Shown here in pieces: positions 1-8,601 of a stretch of 64,000 nt of DNA (positions within the stretch are counted from its first letter, which is position 1; each line of letters opens with the position of its first letter). The notes below the pieces were generated by a model, which did no database searches, was not told where the DNA came from, and saw only the letters and a program-made list of their open reading frames with translations. The position numbers were made by a program, and so were the translations under genes. The stretch spans positions 4,128,001 to 4,192,000 of the forward strand of contig NZ_JAFCJI010000001.1 in assembly GCF_018131105.1 (NCBI RefSeq). The letters run 5' to 3'. Origin of the DNA: Bradyrhizobium manausense (GTDB lineage Bacteria; Pseudomonadota; Alphaproteobacteria; Rhizobiales; Xanthobacteraceae).

Positions 1-316
1 CGATTCCTGCCGCCGGCAACGCGATCTTTTCGCGCGCGCCGTTGTGGCCGCACGAAGCGACGACGCGATCGCCGACCTTGAGGTCGGTCACGCCAGGCCC
101 GATGCTTTCGATCACGCCCGCGACTTCGGCTGCCGGCGAGAACGGGAACGGCGGCTTGATCTGGTACTTGCCCTGGATCATCAGGATGTCGAAGAAGTTC
201 AGCGCCGCCGCCTTGATCGCGATCACGGCTTCGCCGGGACCTGCCACCGGATCCGGCACGTCTGCGAGCACGAGGTCGTCGGGCTGGCAATATTGCGAGC
301 AGAGAATGGCTTTCAT
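1..316 (-). CDS. NADPH:quinone oxidoreductase family protein (MDR superfamily), 3' end outside window
   Basis: The first 105 residues are visible, starting with ATG at 314-316 on the minus strand; the gene runs off the left edge. The N-terminus has the GroES-like fold of zinc-independent medium-chain dehydrogenases: MKAILCSQYCQPDDLVL, then AALNFFDILMIQGKYQ, PFSPAAEVAGVIESIG and KVGDRVVASCGHNG. The AALNFFD stretch, in place of a zinc-binding Cys, is typical of the quinone oxidoreductase branch, which reduces quinones or enoyl-type substrates with NADPH in the cytoplasm. The catalytic and cofactor-binding half is not in the window, so the substrate cannot be inferred. It is divergent from the SDR gene at 539. 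Confidence 0.85.
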   Translation of the reverse strand, partial: MKAILCSQYCQPDDLVLADVPDPVAGPGEAVIAIKAAALNFFDILMIQGKYQIKPPFPFSPAAEVAGVIESIGPGVTDLKVGDRVVASCGHNGAREKIALPAAGI

Positions 317-427
317 GGCGGCACCTTGAGGCGTTTCGAGTGGAGTTATGGTTGAGGTCGGTTTTGCCGGATTTACTGCAGCCGGACAATCCGGATTCTT
401 TGCGAGAAGCTACGTTCGGCCTATCCT

Positions 428-508
428 CGTCATTGCGAGCGCAGCGAAGCCATCCAGACTATTTCCGCAGGACGGATTCTGGATTGCTTGGCTGCGCTCG
501 CAATGACG
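428..508. repeat. Dispersed palindromic repeat, family A (copy 1)
   Basis: An 81-bp imperfect inverted repeat, starting CGTCATTGCGAG and ending CTCGCAATGACG, with the inner arms GCAGCGAAGC and GCTTGGCTGC. Related copies lie at 3539, 6420, 19554, 53643 and 62501. It sits between divergent genes and opens a reading frame into the SDR gene that should not be taken as coding. Confidence 0.85.
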
Positions 509-538
509 GAGTGTGGGGAAACAGCGAGGATTCAAACG

Positions 539-1375
539 ATGTTTGAAACAGGTCTGCTCAGGAACAAGCGCATTCTCGTCACCGGCGGCGGCTCGGGCCT
601 CGGTGCTGCGATGGGGCGCCGCTTCCTCGCGCTCGGCGCAGAGCTCGTGATTTGCGGTCGCAAGATTGACCGGCTCGAAGCCACTGCGAGCGAAATGCGT
701 GCGCAGATCGGCGGCAAGGTCACGACGATCGGATGCGATGTTCGCGACGGCGCGGCGGTCGACGAGATGATGGACGCGATCTGGCGCGAGGCGCCGCTCG
801 ACGTCCTCGTCAACAACGCTGCTGCGACCTTCATCGCGCAGAGTGAGCATCTGTCGTTCCGCGCGGCTGATGCGATCCTGGCGCCGACACTGCACGGTGC
901 AATGTATTGCACGCTCGCTGCCGGCAAGCGCTGGATCGACGGCAAGCACAATGGCGTCGTGCTCTCGATCCTGTCGACCTCGACCATCACCGGCCGTGCC
1001 TTCACCGTTCCCTCCGCGATGGCGAAATCGGCGGTGCTGGCGATGACTAAGAGCCTCGCGGTGGAGTGGGGCCCGAAGGGCATCCGCACGGTCGCGATCG
1101 CGCCGGGCCCGTTCCCGACGCCGGGTGCTTCCGGGCAGTTGCGGATCCAGGGGCGGGATGACAGCCTGACGCGCAACCCGATGGGCCGCAACGGCGAGCA
1201 CGGCGAGCTCGCCGACCTCGCCAGCTTTCTGGTCTCGGACCGCGCCGGCTACATCAATGGCGAGATGGTCGTGATTGACGGCGGCGCGCATTTGCGCAGT
1301 TCCGGCGCCGAGGACCTGTTGCGGTGGACCGACGCGCAATGGGCCGAGCAGCGCGCTGGACGCACCAAAAGCTAG
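539..1375 (+). CDS. SDR family oxidoreductase, 2,4-dienoyl-CoA reductase-like
   Basis: A 278-residue short-chain dehydrogenase. The Rossmann glycine motif TGGGSGLG is at 15-22 and NNAA at 92-95. The usual YxxxK is replaced by VPSAMAK (157-163), followed by LAVEWGPKGIR and IAPGPFPTPGA. This pattern, with the catalytic Tyr missing but Lys kept, is that of the 2,4-dienoyl-CoA reductase branch, which uses NADPH in oxidation of unsaturated fatty acyl-CoAs. I start it at ATG 539, preceded by AGCGAGGA; the longer frame back to 488 runs into a palindromic repeat. Substrate assignment is inference from family motifs. Confidence 0.85.
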   Translation: MFETGLLRNKRILVTGGGSGLGAAMGRRFLALGAELVICGRKIDRLEATASEMRAQIGGKVTTIGCDVRDGAAVDEMMDAIWREAPLDVLVNNAAATFIAQSEHLSFRAADAILAPTLHGAMYCTLAAGKRWIDGKHNGVVLSILSTSTITGRAFTVPSAMAKSAVLAMTKSLAVEWGPKGIRTVAIAPGPFPTPGASGQLRIQGRDDSLTRNPMGRNGEHGELADLASFLVSDRAGYINGEMVVIDGGAHLRSSGAEDLLRWTDAQWAEQRAGRTKS

Positions 1376-1490
1376 TCGCGCTCACCCGCTAACTGCCTTC
1401 CCAAATTGGACTTTCCCGGCTATCCCTGACTCGGGGACAAAGCGCGACCGGGCCATCTTCCAGTCACAATATTGAGGGAACCACTCCGGC

Positions 1491-2135
1491 ATGTGGCGGG
1501 TGCTGATTTTAGCTTTGATGACTGGCGTGGCGGCCGGCGGAATCGCTGATTCTGCACGGGCACAGACGGCGCAACCGGCGCCCAAAGCCGCACCGAAGGC
1601 GGCTGCGCCGGCCCATGCAACTGCAAAGACGGCAGCCAAGCCCGAGGGTAAGCCGGTCGCCCCGCCCGCGGCGGTGGCGGGCGGCGCGGAGCCGACCTTG
1701 ATCGGTCAGTTCGGCACCTGGGGCGCCTATTCGGCGATGCCCAACGGCAAGAAAGTCTGCTTTGCGCTGGCCAAGCCGTCGTCGTCGAAGACCAATCCGC
1801 CGAACCGGCCGCGTGATCCGGCCTATGCCTTCGTCTCGACCCGCCCGGCCGAGAAGGTGAACAACGAAGTCTCCGTCATGATCGGCTATGCGCTGAAGCC
1901 GGGGTCGGAATCGACCGTCGAGGTAGGTGGCGCCTCCTTCGCGATGTACACGCAGGGCGACGGCCTCTGGATCAAGAATGCGGCCGAGGAGGATCGGATG
2001 GTCGAGGCCATGCGCAAATCCGCCGATCTCGTGGTCAAGGGCGTCTCGGCCAAGGGCACGGAGACGACCGACACCTTCTCGCTGAAGGGCCTCGCCCAGG
2101 CGCTGGACCGGATTTCGCAGGATTGCAGGCGTTAA
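1491..2135 (+). CDS. Invasion-associated locus B (IalB) family exported protein
   Basis: 214 residues. The N-terminus is a signal peptide ending in ADSARAQ (about residue 25), followed by an Ala/Pro/Lys-rich linker (about 26-65) and then a domain starting LIGQFGTWGAYSA with CFALAKP shortly after. That is the start of the IalB-like domain common in Rhizobiales (FGxWxxxC-type beta-rich fold). Two cysteines, one in KKVCFALA and one near the end (QDCRR), could form a disulphide. It is probably periplasmic or outer-membrane associated. The molecular role of non-pathogen IalB proteins is not established. It has no obvious operon partner. Confidence 0.8.
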   Translation: MWRVLILALMTGVAAGGIADSARAQTAQPAPKAAPKAAAPAHATAKTAAKPEGKPVAPPAAVAGGAEPTLIGQFGTWGAYSAMPNGKKVCFALAKPSSSKTNPPNRPRDPAYAFVSTRPAEKVNNEVSVMIGYALKPGSESTVEVGGASFAMYTQGDGLWIKNAAEEDRMVEAMRKSADLVVKGVSAKGTETTDTFSLKGLAQALDRISQDCRR

Positions 2136-2205
2136 GGCTGCGGGCGCGATCACGGTCGCAATCGGCGATTCCAGTTGCTATATAGGGGCATCCCTAAGGT
2201 GTAGC

Positions 2206-2291
2206 CGTCATGGCCGGGCTTGTCCCGGCCATCCACGCGCTGGCAGCGGGCGGAACAGAACGTGGATGCCCGGGACGAGCCCGGCATGACG
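2206..2291. repeat. Dispersed palindromic repeat, family B (copy 1)
   Basis: Inverted repeat with arms CGTCATGGCCGGGCTTGTCC and, on the other side, GTGGATGCCCGGGACGAGCC ... CATGACG. Related copies lie at 25759, 32917 and 38820. It lies directly upstream of rlmN, so the rlmN frame is open through it. Confidence 0.85.
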
Positions 2292-2309
2292 AGAGATTTC
2301 AGGCAGCCA

Positions 2310-3512
2310 ATGCAACCGACGACCGAGCCGCGCGACGCAATCCTGGTGGAGAAGACTCCGCTTGAAACCTATGTGCCGCCGGCCAAGCCGTCGCTCATCG
2401 GGCTGTCGCGCACCGAGCTGGCCGATCGCCTCGGCGAGATCGGCGTCGCACCGGCGCAGCGCAAGATGCGTGTGCAGCAGCTCTGGCACTGGCTCTATTT
2501 CCGCGGCGCCCAGAGCTTCGACGATATGACGTCGATTTCGAAGGGCATTCGCGCCGAACTCGCGCAGCACTTCACAGTCGACCGACCCGAAGTCGTGGCC
2601 GAGCAGATCTCGAACGACGGCACCCGCAAATGGCTGCTGCGCCTGCCGAGCGGCGACAACGTCGAGCGCGCCCATGAAGTCGAGTGCGTCTACATCCCCG
2701 AGACCGATCGCGGCACGCTCTGCGTCTCCTCGCAGGTCGGCTGCACGCTCAACTGTTCCTTCTGCCACACCGGCACGCAGCGACTTGTGCGCAACCTCAC
2801 TGCCGGCGAGATCGTTGGCCAGATCATGGTCGCGCGCGACCGCTTGAACGATTGGGCCGATCGCGAGGACGGCACGCGCCGCGTCACCAACATCGTGATG
2901 ATGGGGATGGGCGAGCCGCTCTACAATTTCGACGCGGTGCGCGATGCGCTTTTGATCGTCGGCGACAATGAAGGCATCGGCATTTCCCGCCGCCGCATCA
3001 CGCTGTCGACCTCGGGCGTGGTGCCGAACATCGTGCGCGCCGGCGAGGAGATCGGCGTCATGCTCGCGATCTCCCTGCATGCGGTGCGCGACGAGCTGCG
3101 CAACGAGCTGGTGCCGCTCAACCGCAAATATCCGATCAAGGAGCTGCTGCAGGCCTGCCGCGACTATCCCGGCGCCTCCAATGCGCGCCGCATCACCTTC
3201 GAGTACGTGATGCTCAAGGGCGTCAACGATTCGCTCGATGATGCCAAGCTGCTGGTGAAGATGCTCAAGGGCATTCACGCCAAGATCAATCTGATCCCGT
3301 TCAATCCCTGGCCCGGCACGGCCTACGAATGCTCGGACTGGGACCAGATCGAAAAGTTCTCCGAATACATCTTCAATGCCGGCTATTCCTCGCCGGTGCG
3401 TACCCCGCGCGGCCGCGACATTCTCGCCGCCTGCGGCCAGCTCAAGTCGGAGACGGAGAAGCTCAGCGCGCGCGAACGCCAGGCGCTACGCGCCATGGCG
3501 ATGACGGATTGA
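2310..3512 (+). CDS. rlmN: Dual-specificity 23S rRNA/tRNA adenine-C2 methyltransferase RlmN
   Basis: About 400 residues. It is a radical-SAM enzyme that methylates A2503 of 23S rRNA and A37 of some tRNAs. The radical-SAM cluster motif CTLNCSFC (Cys 145, 149, 152) is present, preceded by the N-terminal accessory domain (RKMRVQQLWHWLYFRG) and followed by MMGMGEPLYNFD, ITLSTSGVVPNI and ISLHAVRDELRNELVP, all typical of RlmN. The start is chosen at ATG 2310 (MQPTTEPRD). The reading frame is open further upstream to 2220, but that part is encoded by a palindromic repeat and ATG 2286 has no Shine-Dalgarno. It stands alone transcriptionally. Confidence 0.95.
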   Translation: MQPTTEPRDAILVEKTPLETYVPPAKPSLIGLSRTELADRLGEIGVAPAQRKMRVQQLWHWLYFRGAQSFDDMTSISKGIRAELAQHFTVDRPEVVAEQISNDGTRKWLLRLPSGDNVERAHEVECVYIPETDRGTLCVSSQVGCTLNCSFCHTGTQRLVRNLTAGEIVGQIMVARDRLNDWADREDGTRRVTNIVMMGMGEPLYNFDAVRDALLIVGDNEGIGISRRRITLSTSGVVPNIVRAGEEIGVMLAISLHAVRDELRNELVPLNRKYPIKELLQACRDYPGASNARRITFEYVMLKGVNDSLDDAKLLVKMLKGIHAKINLIPFNPWPGTAYECSDWDQIEKFSEYIFNAGYSSPVRTPRGRDILAACGQLKSETEKLSARERQALRAMAMTD

Positions 3513-3538
3513 GGATCATGTCTGCCCTCTCGCGACTT

Positions 3539-3625
3539 CGTCATTGCGAGGAGCGCAGCGACGAAGCAATCGAGATTGTCTCCACGGACGCATTTCCGGA
3601 TCGCTTCGCTGCGCCCGCAATGACG
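3539..3625. repeat. Dispersed palindromic repeat, family A (copy 2)
   Basis: 87 bp, beginning CGTCATTGCGAGGAGCGCAG and ending CGCCCGCAATGACG. It lies between rlmN and the membrane protein gene at 3637. Confidence 0.8.
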
Positions 3626-3636
3626 GTGAGGGCGCC

Positions 3637-4131
3637 ATGTCCCTGATCGGCCGCCTCATCGTCATCTTCATCGGCTTTCTCGCCGCCTGCTTTGTCGGCG
3701 GCATGATCGTCGTCGGTGCGCTGCTGTTTCCGGAATTTTCCGATCTTGGCGCCGGTCCCGTCGATCAGGGCACGATCGACATCCTGCTCGGCTTCGGCTT
3801 CATCTTCGTCTCCGGTTTTGCGCTGGTGCCGGCGATGCTGATCGCCGCGATCACCGAGGCGCTCTATATCCGCAGCGCGCTGGCCTATGCCGTCGGTGGC
3901 GGCCTGGTCGGGCTCGCCTGCTATCTAGGTCTTGTCCCGTTCCATCCTGATACGTTTCAATTCGAAGGCATCGTGCGGCGTCACCTCGAAATCATGACCG
4001 GTGCGGGCATCGTTGCCGGCGTCGTCTACTGGCTGGTCGCCGGCCGCAACGCCGGCGCCTGGCGCATCCCGCCGCCCCCGCGCAAGCCGCCTCCGCCGCT
4101 GCCGTCGAATTCAAGGCCGGATGCACGGTAA
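3637..4131 (+). CDS. Conserved small membrane protein, function unknown
   Basis: 164 residues with about four hydrophobic segments (roughly 4-28, 48-70, 73-100 and 118-138) and a cytoplasm-type Pro-rich tail (PPPPRKPPPPLPSN). I start it at ATG 3637, preceded by GGTGAGGG. The frame remains open to 3544, but those residues come from the repeat at 3539. I do not recognise a named family. The protein probably resides in the inner membrane. It is followed 55 bp later by the PAP2 phosphatase on the same strand and could be cotranscribed with it. Confidence 0.7.
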   Translation: MSLIGRLIVIFIGFLAACFVGGMIVVGALLFPEFSDLGAGPVDQGTIDILLGFGFIFVSGFALVPAMLIAAITEALYIRSALAYAVGGGLVGLACYLGLVPFHPDTFQFEGIVRRHLEIMTGAGIVAGVVYWLVAGRNAGAWRIPPPPRKPPPPLPSNSRPDAR

Positions 4132-4186
4132 TTCGTGTTGCCTTCCAGGGTTTCCATCCCCGTCCCACTCCGCTAAACCGCGCGCC

Positions 4187-4963
4187 ATGAACCGGACTGG
4201 ACTCTTCATCGCCCTGGCGCTGTGGCTCGTGATCGGCGTCGTTTTCGGCCTCTATCCCGAGCTCGATCTCAAGCTCGCCGCGCTGTTCTTCGATCCCGCG
4301 ACAAAAACCTTTCCACTCAAGCTGAACGAATGGGCCGGAATCGCGCGCGACGCTGCAATGTGGGTCTCCTGGGCGTTCGTGCTGCCGGCGCTGGTCGCGC
4401 TCGTGGTCAAGATGATCAGGCCCGACCGGCCCTTGATGGTGTCGGGCCGCGCGATCGTGTTCCTGCTGGTCACGGTCATCCTGTCGGCCGGCATTCTCAC
4501 CAACCTCACCTTCAAGACCTACTGGGGCCGGCCGCGTCCGGTGGTGGTCACGCAATTCGCCGGCGACCAGAAATTCGTGGCGTGGTGGGATCCGCGCGGC
4601 GATTGCGCGCGCAATTGCTCGTTCTTCTCGGGCGAAGGCGCGACGGCATTCTGGACACTGGCGCCGGCCGCGCTGGCACCGCCGGCGTGGCGGCCGCTCG
4701 CCTATGCCGGTGCAGTCGTGTTCGGTGCCGTGACCAGCGGGCTCCGCATGGCCTTCGGAGGCCACTTCTTCACCGATGTCGCGACCGCCGGCCTCGTCAC
4801 CTTCGTGGTGATCTGGTTCGGCTACGCGATGATCTACCGCTGGCCCCGGACCCGGTTTTCGGACGAGGCGATCGATGCTGCCCTGACCCGGCTGAACATG
4901 CCCGCCTACCGGCTCCGCAAGCGCCTGTTCGGCCGCAAGACCGGTCCGGCAGCGTCGATTTGA
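4187..4963 (+). CDS. PAP2 superfamily phosphatase, inner membrane
   Basis: 258 residues with about six predicted membrane segments. The three phosphatase motifs can be traced: KTYWGRPRP (motif 1), CSFFSGEGA where PSGH is expected (motif 2) and SGLRMAFGGHFFTDV where SRxxxxxHxxxD is expected (motif 3). Members hydrolyse phosphomonoesters of lipids such as phosphatidic acid, undecaprenyl diphosphate or lipid A. Motif 2 keeps Ser-Gly but has Glu for His, a variant I associate with a Rhizobiales subgroup. The start at 4187 (MNRTGLF) places the first membrane helix at the N-terminus. The substrate cannot be determined from sequence. Confidence 0.85.
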   Translation: MNRTGLFIALALWLVIGVVFGLYPELDLKLAALFFDPATKTFPLKLNEWAGIARDAAMWVSWAFVLPALVALVVKMIRPDRPLMVSGRAIVFLLVTVILSAGILTNLTFKTYWGRPRPVVVTQFAGDQKFVAWWDPRGDCARNCSFFSGEGATAFWTLAPAALAPPAWRPLAYAGAVVFGAVTSGLRMAFGGHFFTDVATAGLVTFVVIWFGYAMIYRWPRTRFSDEAIDAALTRLNMPAYRLRKRLFGRKTGPAASI

Positions 4964-5056
4964 GCCATTAAATGCGTGCCGAGTCCTGCGAAATTTGATA
5001 TTCGCGCGGTCACACCTCATCAGCCATCAGCCACTTGAGCCCCGATTGGAAGCGCC

Positions 5057-6394
5057 ATGACCACGATCCTGAAAAGCCTGCCCAAGGGCGAGAAAGTCGG
5101 CATCGCTTTTTCTGGCGGCCTCGACACCTCGGCGGCGCTGCTCTGGATGAAGCAGAAGGGTGCGCGCTGCTACGCCTATACCGCCAATCTCGGCCAGCCC
5201 GACGAAGCCGACTACAACGAGATCCCGCGCAAGGCGGAAGAGTTCGGCGCCGAGAAGGCCGTGCTGGTCGACTGCCGCACACAACTGGTCCACGAGGGCA
5301 TCGCCGCGATCCAGTCGGGCGCGTTCCACATCTCGACCGGCGGCATCACCTATTTCAACACCACGCCGCTCGGACGCGCCGTCACCGGCACGATGCTGGT
5401 CGCGGCGATGAAGGAGGACGGCGTCAACATCTGGGGCGACGGCTCGACCTTCAAGGGCAACGACATCGAGCGCTTCTACCGCTACGGCCTGCTGACCAAT
5501 CCGAGCCTGCGCATCTACAAGCCATGGCTCGACCAGCAGTTCATCGACGAACTCGGCGGCCGCGCCGAGATGTCGGCATTCATGACGGCGCAAGGCTTTG
5601 CCTACAAGATGAGCGCCGAGAAGGCGTACTCGACCGACAGCAATCTGCTCGGCGCCACGCACGAAGCCAAGGATCTCGAAAGCCTCGACAGCGGCATCAA
5701 GATCGTCAACCCGATCATGGGCGTGCCGTTCTGGCGCGACGATTGTACCGTGAAGGCCGAGAAGGTCGTCGTGCGTTTCGAGGAGGGCCAGCCGACGGCG
5801 CTGAACGGCAAGACCTTCTCGGACCCCGTCGCGCTGTTCCTCGAAGCCAATGCCATCGGCGGCCGTCACGGCCTCGGCATGAGCGACCAGATCGAGAACC
5901 GCATCATCGAGGCGAAGAGCCGCGGCATCTACGAAGCTCCGGGCATGGCGCTCTTGCATATTGCTTATGAGCGCCTCGTCACCGGCATCCACAACGAGGA
6001 CACCATCGAGCAGTACCGCATCAGCGGCATGCGCCTAGGGCGTCTGCTCTATCAGGGCCGCTGGTTCGACTCGCAAGCCCTGATGCTGCGCGAGACCGCG
6101 CAGCGCTGGGTCGCGCGGGCCGTGACCGGCGAGGTCACGCTCGAGCTGCGCCGCGGCAACGACTATTCGATCATGAACACCGAGAGCCCCAACCTCACCT
6201 ATGCGCCGGAGCGGCTCAGCATGGAGAAGGTCGAGGACGCGCCGTTCACGCCGGCCGACCGCATCGGCCAGCTCACCATGCGCAATCTCGACATCGCCGA
6301 TACGCGCACCAAGCTCGGTCTCTATTCCAAGACCGGCTTGCTGTCGGGCAGCGAAGGCTCGCAGATTTTCAAGCTGGAGAGCGACAAGGGTTGA
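5057..6394 (+). CDS. argG: Argininosuccinate synthase
   Basis: 445 residues. It catalyses the ATP-dependent condensation of citrulline and aspartate to argininosuccinate, the penultimate step of arginine synthesis, in the cytoplasm. The N-type ATP pyrophosphatase P-loop AFSGGLDTS is at 17-25. The length and the LGRAVTGTMLVAAMKEDGVN and STFKGNDIERFYRYG motifs place it in the longer E. coli-like class of ArgG rather than the roughly 400-residue class. It is monocistronic here: upstream lies the PAP2 gene (about 90 bp away), and downstream a repeat and a strong bidirectional terminator. Confidence 0.97.
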   Translation: MTTILKSLPKGEKVGIAFSGGLDTSAALLWMKQKGARCYAYTANLGQPDEADYNEIPRKAEEFGAEKAVLVDCRTQLVHEGIAAIQSGAFHISTGGITYFNTTPLGRAVTGTMLVAAMKEDGVNIWGDGSTFKGNDIERFYRYGLLTNPSLRIYKPWLDQQFIDELGGRAEMSAFMTAQGFAYKMSAEKAYSTDSNLLGATHEAKDLESLDSGIKIVNPIMGVPFWRDDCTVKAEKVVVRFEEGQPTALNGKTFSDPVALFLEANAIGGRHGLGMSDQIENRIIEAKSRGIYEAPGMALLHIAYERLVTGIHNEDTIEQYRISGMRLGRLLYQGRWFDSQALMLRETAQRWVARAVTGEVTLELRRGNDYSIMNTESPNLTYAPERLSMEKVEDAPFTPADRIGQLTMRNLDIADTRTKLGLYSKTGLLSGSEGSQIFKLESDKG

Positions 6395-6419
6395 CGTAAC
6401 CCGCGACTGTCGCCCGATT

Positions 6420-6505
6420 CGTCATTGCGAGCGAAGCGAAGCAATCCAGAATCTCTCCGCAGCGACAGTCTGGATTGCTTCGTCGCTTCGCTCCTCGCAA
6501 GGACG
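6420..6505. repeat. Dispersed palindromic repeat, family A (copy 3)
   Basis: About 86 bp, starting CGTCATTGCGAGCGAAGCG, with the right arm degraded to CTCGCAAGGACG. It lies between the argG stop and its terminator. Confidence 0.8.
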
Positions 6506-6509
6506 AAGA

Positions 6510-6543
6510 AAATGGCCGGGATCGCTCCCGGCCATTTCTTTTT
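6510..6543. terminator. Bidirectional rho-independent terminator, argG / OmpA-domain gene
   Basis: An 11-bp perfect stem, AAATGGCCGGG (6510-6520) and CCCGGCCATTT (6527-6537), with a 6-nt loop. It is followed on the plus strand by CTTTTTTG and on the minus strand by TTTTCTTC, so it can end both argG and the convergent gene at 6553. Confidence 0.85.
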
Positions 6544-6552
6544 GCGATGGTC

Positions 6553-8601
6553 TTACTGGCGCGGCGGAGGCGGTGCCGCGTTGGCCTGGCCGCCATTGAG
6601 CAGCGGCGTGATGCGACGGACGGTGACGCGCCGGTTGATCAGGCTCGGGCCGTCGGTCTGCTCCTTCAGGTACTGCTTGCCGTAGCCCTGCGAGGTCAGG
6701 TTCTCCGCTGGGACGTTGAACTGCTGGGTCAGCAATTCGGCCGCGGCCTGCGCCCGGCGATCCGACAGCGACAGATTGTCGACGTCGTTGCCGACCGCAT
6801 CGGTGTGGCCCTCGATCAGGAACACTTCCTGCGGGTTGGCCTGGATCGCCTGGTTGATGCCGTCGGCGATCACCTGCAACCGCGCCGCCTGGTCCGGCGG
6901 AATGGTCCACGATCCCGTGGCGAAGTTGATCGTGTTGACGTCGACGCTCGGCATCGCCATGCGGACGTTCGGCGAGTAGCGGATCTCGTCGAGCGAGTAG
7001 CGCCGATCGATCCGCTGCACCGGCGGGGCCCGCATCGTGTCGTAGATCACCTGCGGCGAGGCCTCCTGGGCATCGACGATGTAGCGATCGTAGGGGATGC
7101 TGACCACCGGCGGCGGCACGTCGACATAGAAGCCGCCGACCGCACGCGGATCGCGGTAGGTGTTGTCGATGATCACGATCTCGCGCCCGCGCGTGTCCCT
7201 GCGGATACGGCGCATCAAGCTCCCGTCCGGACCGACCACCGTGATGATCTCGGTGCCATCGGGACGGATCACGACCGTGCGGGTTTCGCCGCCGACCGTC
7301 TCGGTGCGGATGTCGCGCGCACCATAGCGGAAGCGATAGAGATCGTTGCCGCGCACGTACTCCTGGCCGCTCGGATCGCGGACGATGATGCGATCCGGCT
7401 CGGTGTAGATGGTGCGACCGCCTTCGACGACCTCGTGCCGCTGATTGCGGTAGTCGGCAATGGTGGCGCCGATCACGGCGCCGGCGACCACGCCCGCCCC
7501 GATCGCAAGTGGCGTCAGGTCACGTTGCTGCGGACGCGGCGGCGGCGGCAGCGGTGCTGCAACTGTCGGCGCGGCGCGGAAGGCCGGTGCAACCGTCGGC
7601 GGCGCGTATTGCGCCTTGTTCGGCGGCGGTGCGGCGGCCGGCGTGGCAGGGACGACGGTCGGCGCCGCGGCGCCGGGTGGCGGAGCCGGGGGACGCGGCA
7701 CGGCACCCGCCTGCGGGGCCGCAGGCGGCGTTCCGGCAGCGGGTGCACCCGCGGCGGGCGGCGTTCCACCCTGACGTCCGGGAGGCGACGTCACCGCCCC
7801 GCCGGGTGCGGGCGTCGCGCCCGGAGCCGGCGATCCTGCGGCGGGAGGAGCGCCGGGACGTCCGTGAGGCGTGGTGCCGGGTGCCGGCGTTGCCGTCGGA
7901 GCCGGCGTTGCACCTGGAGCCGTTGTTCCTGCGGCCGGCGGCGCGCCGGGACGTCCGGGCGGCGTGGCGCCAGGTGCCGGTGTCGCGGACGGTGCTGGCG
8001 TGGCTGAGGGCGTCGCCGGGCGAGCTGCCGGGGCGGGAGGCGTCGGAGCCGGCGTTGCCGTCGGAGCTGGTCGGGCCGCGGACGGCGGTGTGGCTGCGGG
8101 CGGTGGAGGTGTCGGCGTGGCAGCCGGACGTGCGGGCGCTGCCGCGGGCGGCGGGGGTGGCGGAGGCGGCGCATGCTGCTGCGGAGCCGGGGGTGGTGCA
8201 TGTTGCGGGGCGGCTGCGGGAGGCGGCGTCGGTGGCTTCGGTGCAGCCGGCGGTGATGGGGGCGGCGGCGGAGCCTGACGTGCCGCGGGCGGCGGGGGTG
8301 GCGGCGTCGGGCGTGAAGGTGCGGCTGCCGGCGGAGGTGCGGCGGGCGGATGCGGGGGGGCAGCCGTCGGCGGGGGAGCGGTCGGGCGAGCAGGAGCCGC
8401 GGGCGGCGGTGCGGCCGGGCGCGCAGCGGGAGGCGGCCCCTTCGGCGCTTCCTTCGGAGGCTGCTTCGGTTTTCCGTCAGGGCCCGTCTCTTGGGCCTGC
8501 GCGACCACGAGCGGCGCGCTTTGCGCATGCGATGCGGAGCTTGCGAATTGCATCGCGGTCAGAGCCGTCGTGGCAAGCAGCACGAAGCGAAGATTGGTCA
8601 T
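6553..8601 (-). CDS. OmpA-family outer membrane protein with very long Pro/Ala-rich N-terminal region
   Basis: 682 residues. A signal peptide (about 1-27, ending SSASHAQ) is followed by about 300 residues of low-complexity Pro/Ala/Thr sequence with short internal repeats (GRPGAPPAAG, PAPGATP and similar), a small hydrophobic stretch (LAIGAGVVAGAVIGATI), a middle region, and a C-terminal OmpA-like peptidoglycan-binding domain (about 560-665) with IEGHTDAVGNDVDNLSLSD. The long Pro-rich part could span the periplasm, with the OmpA domain holding peptidoglycan. That topology is inferred. The antisense strand is open over most of the gene, a composition effect of the repeats. Confidence 0.88.
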   Translation of the reverse strand: MTNLRFVLLATTALTAMQFASSASHAQSAPLVVAQAQETGPDGKPKQPPKEAPKGPPPAARPAAPPPAAPARPTAPPPTAAPPHPPAAPPPAAAPSRPTPPPPPPAARQAPPPPPSPPAAPKPPTPPPAAAPQHAPPPAPQQHAPPPPPPPPAAAPARPAATPTPPPPAATPPSAARPAPTATPAPTPPAPAARPATPSATPAPSATPAPGATPPGRPGAPPAAGTTAPGATPAPTATPAPGTTPHGRPGAPPAAGSPAPGATPAPGGAVTSPPGRQGGTPPAAGAPAAGTPPAAPQAGAVPRPPAPPPGAAAPTVVPATPAAAPPPNKAQYAPPTVAPAFRAAPTVAAPLPPPPRPQQRDLTPLAIGAGVVAGAVIGATIADYRNQRHEVVEGGRTIYTEPDRIIVRDPSGQEYVRGNDLYRFRYGARDIRTETVGGETRTVVIRPDGTEIITVVGPDGSLMRRIRRDTRGREIVIIDNTYRDPRAVGGFYVDVPPPVVSIPYDRYIVDAQEASPQVIYDTMRAPPVQRIDRRYSLDEIRYSPNVRMAMPSVDVNTINFATGSWTIPPDQAARLQVIADGINQAIQANPQEVFLIEGHTDAVGNDVDNLSLSDRRAQAAAELLTQQFNVPAENLTSQGYGKQYLKEQTDGPSLINRRVTVRRITPLLNGGQANAAPPPPRQ

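Noticed and set aside
2220..2309. N-terminal extension of RlmN from 2220
   Set aside because: Encoded by a dispersed palindromic repeat and not conserved in the family.
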